From contig CAJXTP010000216.1 of the NCBI GenBank assembly GCA_913061335.1, forward strand, positions 1 to 5,152: DNA of 5,152 nt, in the 5' to 3' direction. Below, piece by piece: positions 1-5,152 of this stretch. Source of the stretch: an uncultured Loktanella sp. GTDB taxonomy: Bacteria > Pseudomonadota > Alphaproteobacteria > Rhodobacterales > Rhodobacteraceae. The position numbers and the translations under genes were made by a program. The stretch's first letter is position 1; each line of letters opens with the position of its first letter. The notes beneath the pieces were generated by a model, which was not told where the DNA came from, made no database searches, and was given only the letters and a program-made list of their open reading frames with translations.

Positions 1-25
1 AGCGTCAGATGTGTATAAGAGACAG
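1..25 (+). other. Residual Nextera (Tn5) sequencing adapter, not genomic
   Basis: These 25 bases equal the last 25 bases of the standard Nextera read-1 adapter. Positions 7-25 are the 19-base Tn5 mosaic end AGATGTGTATAAGAGACAG, and AGCGTC before it is the adapter-specific part. The minus-strand translation of the stretch gives the LSLIHI tail typical of untrimmed Nextera contigs. Genomic sequence therefore starts at about position 26. A real Tn5 element is not indicated, because no transposase or IS50 sequence follows. Confidence 0.97.
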
Positions 26-37
26 CCTATTCCAACA

Positions 38-55
38 GCACGATACCGATCGTGC
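38..55. repeat. Perfect 7-bp inverted repeat, candidate operator of the left operon
   Basis: GCACGAT (38-44) and ATCGTGC (49-55) are perfect reverse complements separated by ACCG. The dyad lies 9 bp before the Shine-Dalgarno sequence of the first membrane-protein gene. No T-run follows, so it is not a standard intrinsic terminator. Its size and place would suit a dimeric repressor such as a TetR-type protein, but no regulator gene is in the window. A short mRNA hairpin in the leader, or chance, are the alternatives. Confidence 0.45.
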
Positions 56-64
56 ATAGCCCTC

Positions 65-71
65 GAAAGGA
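65..71 (+). promoter_or_regulatory. Shine-Dalgarno sequence of the first DUF4386 gene
   Basis: GAAAGGA sits 6 nt before the ATG at 78 and supports that start. No convincing -35/-10 pair is visible in the 52 genomic bases upstream of the gene, so the promoter is either of unrecognised type or lies beyond the contig end. Confidence 0.75.
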
Positions 72-77
72 ATAACC

Positions 78-797
78 ATGACGCATGATACCCAAACAAA
101 GTTGCGGCCAAAAGACGCCCGTAACGCAGGTGCGCTGTATCTAACAATCGCCGTATGTGGTGGTTTCAGCATCGGGTATGTCCCGTCGCAAATCGTGGTC
201 GCTGGGGACGCGACCGCAACCGCCGCCAACCTGATGGATCAGCTAGGCCTGTTTCGGTTGGGCGTACTGGCCGACAGTGCGGTGATCCTGCTCGAGATCG
301 CGATCACGGTCATTTTGTACCAGATGTTTCAAAACGTCAGCCCGCGGCTCGCGATGATCGCAATGATTTCGCGTCTGGGAATGATCGTGGTGATGGGGTT
401 CAATCTGCTGCTTTGGGTCATGCCCTATGTATTGCTGAGCCAGCAAGTCGAGCTTAGCTCGGCAGACAGTCCAGCGTTGGCGCAGGTCTTTTTTGAGGCC
501 CACGCACTTGGTATTTTCGTTTGGCAGTTGTTCTTTGGCGCCCATTTACTGGCGCTTGGTTGGATCATTCTGCGGTCCCAATTTGTGCCGCATATTCTTG
601 GCTGGGGTCTATTGATCGGGGCGTTTGGCTATCTGATCCAAGGCCTTGTTGAGCTGACGTTCACAGATATTGCCGCACTGGATATCACCATCATCGGCTT
701 GCTTGTCATCGTGACGCTGTCGGAGCTTGGGTTTGGCCTTTGGCTGCTTATGAGCGGCGGTGCAACCCACTCAAATTCCACACAGCAATCAGCTTAA
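78..797 (+). CDS. DUF4386 family integral membrane protein
   Basis: This 239-residue protein is predicted to sit in the inner membrane; its function is unknown. The layout fits the DUF4386 family: a short polar N-terminus (1-15), the A-x-x-x-G-A-L-Y-L start of helix 1, then about six hydrophobic segments at roughly 18-40, 61-83, 92-121, 140-163, 172-194 and 203-226. The family-like block GDATATAANL (43-52) runs into LFRLG (58-62), and RSQFVPHILG (166-175) is the most recognisable motif. The C-terminus (227-239) is polar and Ser/Thr/Gln-rich. The ATG has a good Shine-Dalgarno sequence 6 nt upstream. It is the first gene of a three-gene operon, with the oxidoreductase starting 11 nt after its stop. 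No catalytic motif was seen. Family assignment is from recalled sequence patterns, not a profile search. Confidence 0.88.
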   Translation: MTHDTQTKLRPKDARNAGALYLTIAVCGGFSIGYVPSQIVVAGDATATAANLMDQLGLFRLGVLADSAVILLEIAITVILYQMFQNVSPRLAMIAMISRLGMIVVMGFNLLLWVMPYVLLSQQVELSSADSPALAQVFFEAHALGIFVWQLFFGAHLLALGWIILRSQFVPHILGWGLLIGAFGYLIQGLVELTFTDIAALDITIIGLLVIVTLSELGFGLWLLMSGGATHSNSTQQSA

Positions 798-801
798 AGG
801 A
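796..801 (+). promoter_or_regulatory. Shine-Dalgarno sequence that fixes the oxidoreductase start
   Basis: AAAGGA lies 7 nt before the ATG at 809 and overlaps the TAA stop (795-797) of the upstream membrane-protein gene. This favours the start at 809 over the in-frame ATG at 740, which would add 23 residues encoded inside the upstream gene and unlike any MDR N-terminus. The stop/SD overlap also suggests translational reinitiation from one gene to the next. Confidence 0.8.
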
Positions 802-808
802 CCACAAA

Positions 809-1825
809 ATGTACGCCTATACCTACACCCAATATGGCAGCCCCGACGTCCTCAATCACGTTGAGTTGCCGACACCGTCACCAAAAGCAAACGAGGTATT
901 GATCCGCATTTGCGCCACGACTGTTAGCTCAGGAGATTGGCGCGCACGTAGCCTGACAATGCCCGCGGGCTTGGGTTTCGTTGGACGGCTTGTGTTTGGC
1001 ATCAAGCGGCCCAGAAAGCCCATTCTGGGAACAGAATTTTCAGGCGTTATCGAAGAAATTGGCGCAGATGTGACCATGTATCATCTGGGCGACGCTGTGA
1101 TCGGTTTCCCTGGTGCAAATTTTGGCGCGCATGCCGAATACATCGTGATGCCCGAAAAAGGTAAGATCGTTCGTAAACCGGACGCTCTGAGTTTTGAAGA
1201 AGCCGCGGCCATCCCGTTTGGCGCCACGACCGCCTATGATTTCTTGAACAACAAAGGCAAACTGCGTGCCGGTGAGCGGGTCTTGATCAATGGCGCGTCG
1301 GGGTCCGTCGGGTCAGCATGCGTGCAGATGGCCAAGCAGATGGGTGCGGAAGTCACCGGCGTTTGCAGCGCCGCAAACATCGAAATGGTGCGCGCACTTG
1401 GGGCTGATCATGTGATCGATTACACGGTGACCGATTTCACAACGCAGGGCCCGCAATACGACATGATCGTCGATACGGTTGGCAGCGCGCCTTGGGCACG
1501 TTCGCAACATGCATTGGTCCCGCGCGGCCGGATGTTGCTGATCGCAGGCAGTACGTCGGACATGTTCTTGGGCGCGCTAAAGGCGCGATTGAAGGGCAAG
1601 CGGTTGATCGGTGGCGTTGCATCGGAATCCGTGGACGTCTTGCGCAAAGTTGTCCAAATGGCCGCAGACGGATATTTTCGCCCGGTTATCGACCGTTGCT
1701 TTGACTTTTCACAGATGATCGCGGCGCACGCCCATGTCGATACGGGGCACAAGAAAGGCAACGTCGTCGTCGCGCATAAATCACGTAATAATGACCTAAA
1801 TTCAGCGGAGATAACCCATGTCTGA
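809..1825 (+). CDS. NAD(P)-dependent medium-chain oxidoreductase (zinc-independent, quinone-oxidoreductase-like)
   Basis: This 338-residue cytoplasmic enzyme of the MDR superfamily probably transfers hydride from NAD(P)H to an enone, quinone or aldehyde; the substrate is unknown. The GroES-like domain spans about 1-125, starting MYAYTYTQYGSPDVL and including GTEFSGVIEEIG (74-85) and GDAVIGF (94-100). A Rossmann domain follows with the dinucleotide-binding motif GASGSVG (162-168) and VRALGADHVIDY (194-205). The C-terminus has GHKKGNVVV (313-321), typical of the family. The position of the catalytic-zinc cysteine in true alcohol dehydrogenases reads VSSGDW (39-44), and there is no four-cysteine structural-zinc lobe, so it should be zinc-free despite the usual 'alcohol dehydrogenase' label. 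The start at 809 is chosen from its Shine-Dalgarno site. The last 8 nt overlap the next gene. Confidence 0.92.
   Translation: MYAYTYTQYGSPDVLNHVELPTPSPKANEVLIRICATTVSSGDWRARSLTMPAGLGFVGRLVFGIKRPRKPILGTEFSGVIEEIGADVTMYHLGDAVIGFPGANFGAHAEYIVMPEKGKIVRKPDALSFEEAAAIPFGATTAYDFLNNKGKLRAGERVLINGASGSVGSACVQMAKQMGAEVTGVCSAANIEMVRALGADHVIDYTVTDFTTQGPQYDMIVDTVGSAPWARSQHALVPRGRMLLIAGSTSDMFLGALKARLKGKRLIGGVASESVDVLRKVVQMAADGYFRPVIDRCFDFSQMIAAHAHVDTGHKKGNVVVAHKSRNNDLNSAEITHV
1804..1810 (+). promoter_or_regulatory. Shine-Dalgarno sequence of the second DUF4386-like gene
   Basis: AGCGGAG, with GGAG at 1807-1810, is 7 nt before the ATG at 1818. It lies inside the oxidoreductase coding region, whose TGA (1823-1825) falls after the new ATG. 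The arrangement suggests coupled translation and supports 1818 as the start. Confidence 0.7.
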
Positions 1826-2372
1826 TACATTGAAACTTCGTATTGTCGGCCTGTGTATCCTTGCTGCATTCCCGCTATTTGGCGGCGGTCAAGCGCTTTT
1901 GGGCGGCGAATTACATTGGCTCGGTGTGTTCATGTGCCTTGGCAATTCGGTCGCAGTCATAACCGCAGGCTTTCTGATGCGCCCCTTGATCGCAAGGACA
2001 GCACCGCGCAGCGGTGGCATCTATCTTGTCGCGCGTATCACTGAGGGCGTGCTGTTGGGACTAAGCACGCTGGCAATTCAGGGCACTGTCTGGGGGATAA
2101 CGTTTACAAGCGACGTCTTCTACCAGCTTGCGATGATCGGGCTTGGCCTTGGCAGTTTACCGATGTGCCTCTGGCTGATCAGGTCAACGTTGGTACCGAC
2201 AATGCTCGGCTTGGTGGGTTTTGCAGGGTATCTCTGCCTTGTTGCCGCAATGGTAGCCCAGGCATACGGATTGGCGACGGCGTCGATGGCACTGCTGCTC
2301 CCTGGTGCGGTATTCGAGGTCATATTTGGTTTCATGCTCGTGCTGCGCCGTCGGAAGGGGTTGGCGCATTAG
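1818..2372 (+). CDS. Short DUF4386-like integral membrane protein
   Basis: This 184-residue, very hydrophobic protein has about six predicted membrane segments (roughly 8-30, 35-56, 67-92, 102-121, 128-149 and 155-176) and an Arg/Lys-rich end (RRRKGLAH) that probably stays cytoplasmic. RSTLVPTMLG (122-131) matches RSQFVPHILG of the first gene in the operon. The blocks before these motifs also align in layout, for example YLVARITEGVLLG (69-81) against MISRLGMIVVMG. It therefore looks like a shortened, diverged paralogue lacking the N-terminal GDATATAAN block and the polar tail. It overlaps the oxidoreductase by 8 nt and is the last gene of the operon. Function is unknown, and membership of DUF4386 itself is less sure than for the first gene. 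Confidence 0.75.
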   Translation: MSDTLKLRIVGLCILAAFPLFGGGQALLGGELHWLGVFMCLGNSVAVITAGFLMRPLIARTAPRSGGIYLVARITEGVLLGLSTLAIQGTVWGITFTSDVFYQLAMIGLGLGSLPMCLWLIRSTLVPTMLGLVGFAGYLCLVAAMVAQAYGLATASMALLLPGAVFEVIFGFMLVLRRRKGLAH

Positions 2373-2409
2373 GGCTGTCAGTCGTTGGTTTTGTCAGACA
2401 CAATGCGCC
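2363..2409. repeat. Inverted repeat spanning the convergent gene junction
   Basis: GGCGCATT (2363-2370) and AATGCGCC (2402-2409) are perfect complements. Inside them TGTC (2376-2379) can pair with GACA (2397-2400). The structure covers the last codons of both convergent genes and the 5-bp gap between them. No T-run follows on either strand, so it does not meet the usual intrinsic-terminator pattern. It may still act as a weak bidirectional RNA structure, or be coincidence. Confidence 0.35.
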
Positions 2410-3073
2410 CGTCTTCGAGTGTGATAATCCGGTCCGCAAGTTCAAGAATTCGCGGATCATGCGTGACCATAATGGTCGTCGCGCCACGCTGTTGCCCAAG
2501 CGCCTTAAGCAGCTCGACGACCGTTTGACCGGATGCTTTGTCGAGCGCCGCGGTGGGTTCATCGGCCAAGATAATTTCTGGGTTGGACACCAGCGCGCGC
2601 GCCACGGCGACACGTTGTTTTTGCCCGCCAGACAGGCTACCCGGCAGATAATCCCGACGGTCGGGCAACCCCAAAAGGTCAAGCATATGATGTGCGGCAA
2701 TGCGTTGTTTTGCGGCGTCTCCGGCGCCATGGACCTGCAACCCCATCAGCACATTCTGCGTTGCGGTTAAGCTTTCGTGCAGGTTGTGCGCCTGAAATAT
2801 GAACCCAAGACGTCGGCGAAGTTGCACCAGCGCCGTTTCATCAGCACCGTTCAATTCGCGATCTAAAACGCGGATATGTCCAGTTTGGACATCACGTAGT
2901 GCGCCGATCAAGGTCAGCAGCGTTGTTTTGCCCGACCCAGACGGCCCCATCAAAATGGTCAAACTTCCGCGTTTTATCGTCAGGTTTATATCGAAAATCG
3001 CTTGTTTACGTGCATCGCCAGCACCAAAAAAGTGATCAAGGCCTTGCACGTGTATCGGGTCCAAATTAGCCAT
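2378..3073 (-). CDS. devA: DevA-family ABC exporter ATP-binding protein
   Basis: This 231-residue cytoplasmic ATPase should power the DevBC exporter encoded upstream. All nucleotide-binding elements are intact: Walker A GPSGSGKT (43-50), Q-loop FIFQAHNL with Gln94, signature LSGGQ (147-151), Walker B IILADEP with catalytic Glu172, D-loop AALD (175-178) and switch His205. The N-terminal DHFFGAGDARKQAIFDINL and the FQAHNL-x-x-x-LTA-x-QNV block are characteristic of DevA rather than of the related LolD or MacB ATPases. The length is usual for the family. The ATG at 3073 shares its A with the devC stop (TGATG). A TTG one codon earlier is also possible but less likely. The Shine-Dalgarno sequence is weak, which fits translational coupling. 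The gene ends 5 bp from the stop of the convergent operon. Confidence 0.93.
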   Translation of the reverse strand: MANLDPIHVQGLDHFFGAGDARKQAIFDINLTIKRGSLTILMGPSGSGKTTLLTLIGALRDVQTGHIRVLDRELNGADETALVQLRRRLGFIFQAHNLHESLTATQNVLMGLQVHGAGDAAKQRIAAHHMLDLLGLPDRRDYLPGSLSGGQKQRVAVARALVSNPEIILADEPTAALDKASGQTVVELLKALGQQRGATTIMVTHDPRILELADRIITLEDGRIVSDKTND

Positions 3074-4248
3074 CAAAACAGATCCGCCGGATCAGCGCGG
3101 GCCAGCCGTCGCGTGGCAATCGCACCCGATATTGTGCAGGCTGTGAGCGTTCCGAGAAACACCAGAACCGCGCGCCCGATATCCATTTCAACCGGCAACC
3201 CCGTGACGGAAACCAGTCCAGCATAAAGCCCCATCGACACGATAAGCCCCGGAATAAAGCCAAAGATCGCAAGCACAATTGCCTCTTCAAATACGATGCC
3301 GAGAAAGAACGTATTTCCGTATCCCATGGCCTTAAAGGTCGCGTATTCGCGCAAGTGATCCGCGACGTCCGTCGACAACACCTGATAGACGATCACGAGC
3401 CCAACGAGGATGCCCATAAAGACGCCAAAGCCAAAGATAATACCGGTTGGCCGCTGCGTTGACATAAAGGCCAGATCGGCCCCAGCCGCCTCTTGCAGTG
3501 TCTGAATTTTGACGCTTTGCGCCGGAAGAGCCGCCCGCAGCCGCGTGGCCACCGCGTCGTGTGAAACGCCTTCATCGACCTGCAAAAGGATGTGATTTGG
3601 GGCCGCGCTGGTCCGTGCGCCAAAGAGCCGAAAAAACGACTGGTCAGACGTCACCATCATGCCGTCGGCCAAAAACCCGCCGCTCACATTCATTGTTGCG
3701 ATGGCTGAAAGCGTCCGGCCGTTTGCTTCAAATGAAAACGGATTTCCAGCCTCGATACCCGCGATCACGTCAGCCGGAACGCCCCGCGTTCCCTTGTCGA
3801 TCAGCGCTGTGTTTTCGATGGTTAACTGCCCTAACGATTTCGCGATGGAGGGCGAGACAAAGCCGAGTTTTGTGGCGTCCACCCCAAACGTCAAGAGCGT
3901 GGCAGAGGTTCCATCAACCAGCGTAATCGGCAAATTGCCAATGAAAATCGGCGAGGCCGCGGCCACGCCCGGCACGCTAAGCGCCTGAAACATCCAAACT
4001 TGAGCGACGTTGTCGCTGTCGGTCAGCGTATTGCCAGCCTGCGACGACAAAATGATATCTGCGCCCAGTAACGAATACGGCGCGACCGTCGAACTATTTA
4101 GCGCCCCTAAGATACCCAATTGCATGAACACCAAAAGGTTGGCAAAGGCCACGCCAGACACCGCTGCAATAAGCCGCCCCTTGCTGTGCGATAATTGCAG
4201 CCATCCAATGGGCAAACGTCCGAACAACAGGCTTAGGATCTTGTTCAT
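3073..4248 (-). CDS. devC: DevC-family ABC exporter permease (FtsX-like)
   Basis: This 391-residue inner-membrane permease has the length and plan of the DevC family. There is one membrane helix near the N-terminus (about 26-48), a large periplasmic domain (about 49-265), and three C-terminal helices (about 267-290, 313-340 and 358-380) forming the FtsX-like domain. Marker stretches include AFANLLVFMQLG (34-45), PTGIIFGFGVFMGILVG (267-283), VIVYQVLSTDVADHLREYATFKAMGY (285-310) and the closing DPADLF (386-391), all strongly DevC-like. The loop after helix 2 is the likely coupling site for DevA. Its ATG overlaps the devB stop as ATGA (4245-4248), and its own stop overlaps the devA start. The frame is open throughout with no sign of decay. 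Family assignment is firm; the transported substrate is not known. Confidence 0.94.
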   Translation of the reverse strand: MNKILSLLFGRLPIGWLQLSHSKGRLIAAVSGVAFANLLVFMQLGILGALNSSTVAPYSLLGADIILSSQAGNTLTDSDNVAQVWMFQALSVPGVAAASPIFIGNLPITLVDGTSATLLTFGVDATKLGFVSPSIAKSLGQLTIENTALIDKGTRGVPADVIAGIEAGNPFSFEANGRTLSAIATMNVSGGFLADGMMVTSDQSFFRLFGARTSAAPNHILLQVDEGVSHDAVATRLRAALPAQSVKIQTLQEAAGADLAFMSTQRPTGIIFGFGVFMGILVGLVIVYQVLSTDVADHLREYATFKAMGYGNTFFLGIVFEEAIVLAIFGFIPGLIVSMGLYAGLVSVTGLPVEMDIGRAVLVFLGTLTACTISGAIATRRLARADPADLF

Positions 4249-5135
4249 TCGGCCCGACCTGCATCAATTCTGACGACCGCTTCAAGGTTAGTAAAGGCGC
4301 GTGCGCGGGCTGATGATTCAGCGTCCAGAACTACAATGACGTCGACAACCCGCGCATCCGTATTGGCAGCCGGATCATCCGAAGTAATTGATTGTCGTCC
4401 GATTTCCAGCCCGATAGCCGACACAACGCCAGACAAGTCTTGGGCCAATGCGTCTGCCGAAACAATCACAGGATCGCCAATTGTTACCCGCCCAATTAGG
4501 GTCTGATAGACTTCTGCCTGCACTGTCATTTGCGAAATATCGCCAAGGTCAATCATGCCGCCATTGGGTGGCCGTTCGCCAACACGCACATTGATATCCA
4601 GTACGGTGCCACGGTCCGGCGCACGCACATATGCCCGTTCCAGATCTTGGGTTGCGCGGGTCAGGTCGGCGTGCGCCGCGTCCAAATTCGCCACGGCGAC
4701 AGCAATGTCCGCCTGAACGGTCTGCGACCCGGTATCATAGCGCGACAGCGTGGCGATGGCGCGTTCCTCGTCGCGCTGTGCTTCAGACGCGCGGGCGACA
4801 ATCTGGTCGAAATCGGCGCGGGTTGTCAGGCCGCGTTCAAACAATGACGTCGCTCGTGTTAAATCAGTTTGTCCAACGCGCGCTGTGACTTGTGCGCGCT
4901 CTAACGATGCCGATGCTTCTGCACGGCTTGCGGCAATTGACGTCCGCGTTTGGATCAAGTTCGCCTCCCGAACGCGAAGGGTCGCAGTCGCGGATGCCAC
5001 GCCTGCCTGAAGCTGCGCCAAATTATCGAGCACTGCCAAAATATCACCCTGCGCCACCTCTTGACCGACTTTGACACGCAGTTCGGCGATACGGGCATCC
5101 TGTCCGTCGTCAGGGTTTTTGGAACCAAGAGCTGC
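4245..5135 (-). CDS. devB: DevB-family membrane fusion protein (HlyD type), 5' end missing
   Basis: This is the periplasmic adaptor of the exporter, expected to bridge DevC to a TolC-like outer-membrane channel. The 296 visible residues hold the first half of the lipoyl domain (ARIAELRVKVGQEVAQGDILAVLD, 14-37), an Ala/Arg/Glu-rich helical hairpin (about 40-165), the second lipoyl half with YVRAPDRGTVLDINVRVGE (169-187), and a beta-barrel region with EVYQTLIGRVTIGD (208-221) and DDPAANTDARVV (253-264), both typical of DevB. The C-terminus is complete. The N-terminal membrane anchor and roughly the first 60-90 residues are absent. An in-frame TAA at 5136-5138 blocks extension, only 14 bases from the contig edge. 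I judge this an end-of-contig error or chimeric end more likely than a real truncation. The GTG at 5057 lies within the lipoyl motif and is not a credible start. Confidence 0.88.
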   Translation of the reverse strand, partial: AALGSKNPDDGQDARIAELRVKVGQEVAQGDILAVLDNLAQLQAGVASATATLRVREANLIQTRTSIAASRAEASASLERAQVTARVGQTDLTRATSLFERGLTTRADFDQIVARASEAQRDEERAIATLSRYDTGSQTVQADIAVAVANLDAAHADLTRATQDLERAYVRAPDRGTVLDINVRVGERPPNGGMIDLGDISQMTVQAEVYQTLIGRVTIGDPVIVSADALAQDLSGVVSAIGLEIGRQSITSDDPAANTDARVVDVIVVLDAESSARARAFTNLEAVVRIDAGRAE

Positions 5136-5152
5136 TTAAACTAAGAGAGAGT

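Noticed and set aside
5..229. Minus-strand 74-residue ORF at the left end
   Set aside because: It ends inside the adapter (LSLIHI) and lies antisense to the DUF4386 gene, so it is an artefact.
740..808. Upstream in-frame ATG extension of the oxidoreductase (23 extra residues)
   Set aside because: The extension overlaps the DUF4386 gene, is unlike an MDR N-terminus, and the ATG at 809 has a well-placed Shine-Dalgarno sequence and begins a typical family start.
1420..1869. 149-residue minus-strand ORF
   Set aside because: It is antisense to the oxidoreductase, whose family match is strong, and has no recognisable domain.
2330..2420. Canonical rho-independent terminator between the operons
   Set aside because: A pairing exists, but neither strand has a following T-run and the loop is long, so it is listed only as an inverted repeat.
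2165..2770. 201-residue plus-strand ORF across the convergent junction
   Set aside because: It is a shadow of the DUF4386-like gene and antisense to devA. The composition is unlike a folded protein and there is no ribosome binding site or family resemblance.
3074..3076. TTG as the devA start
   Set aside because: It adds only one residue. The adjacent ATG gives a standard TGATG coupling and is the more likely initiator, though the TTG cannot be excluded.
4245..5057. devB starting at the GTG at 5057
   Set aside because: The GTG lies in the middle of the conserved lipoyl half-motif (GQEVAQGD). In-frame family-like sequence continues upstream and the protein would lack its anchor.
4530..5144. 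Several plus-strand ORFs of 60-105 residues opposite devB
   Set aside because: They are mirror frames of a high-GC, Ala/Arg-rich coiled-coil gene, with biased composition and no start signals.
5140..5152. TAAGAGAGAG near the right end, similar to TAAGAGACAG of the Tn5 mosaic end
   Set aside because: The similarity covers only about ten bases with a mismatch, and it is in the direct orientation, whereas an adapter at a right end should appear as its reverse complement. It may be chance or a garbled tail.

Overview
The window looks like a complete short-read contig from an alphaproteobacterium, most likely of the Rhodobacterales (Roseobacter group). This rests on protein flavour, moderate GC and compact operons; no rRNA or marker gene confirms it. 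Bases 1-25 are not genomic. They match exactly the 3' end of the Illumina Nextera read-1 adapter, including the 19-base Tn5 mosaic end. The right end is also suspect, because an in-frame stop appears 14 bases from the end of an otherwise intact reading frame.

Two operons point at each other, and their stop codons are only 5 bp apart (2373-2377). The left operon (+ strand, 78-2372) has three tightly packed genes. These are a six-helix DUF4386 membrane protein, a zinc-independent medium-chain NAD(P)-dependent oxidoreductase (MDR), and a shorter DUF4386-like membrane protein that overlaps the oxidoreductase by 8 nt. The two membrane proteins share an R-S-x-x-V-P-x-x-L-G motif and so appear to be diverged paralogues flanking a soluble redox enzyme. 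A perfect 7-bp dyad (38-55) lies just before the first ribosome binding site and is the best operator candidate.

The right operon (- strand, from beyond 5135 down to 2378) is a devB-devC-devA ABC exporter: a membrane fusion protein missing its N-terminus, a four-helix permease of the DevC/FtsX type, and an ATPase with all nucleotide-binding motifs intact. Junctions are ATGA (4 nt) and TGATG (1 nt), so the three are probably translationally coupled. In heterocyst-forming cyanobacteria the DevBCA family exports envelope glycolipids through a TolC-like outer-membrane partner. The substrate in alphaproteobacteria cannot be read from the sequence.

No tRNA, rRNA, CRISPR array, insertion sequence or canonical rho-independent terminator was seen. 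There is no gene-free stretch longer than 77 bp at the left end. The most interesting leads are the DUF4386-oxidoreductase-DUF4386 sandwich, the non-cyanobacterial DevBCA exporter, the upstream dyad, and an inverted repeat across the convergent junction.
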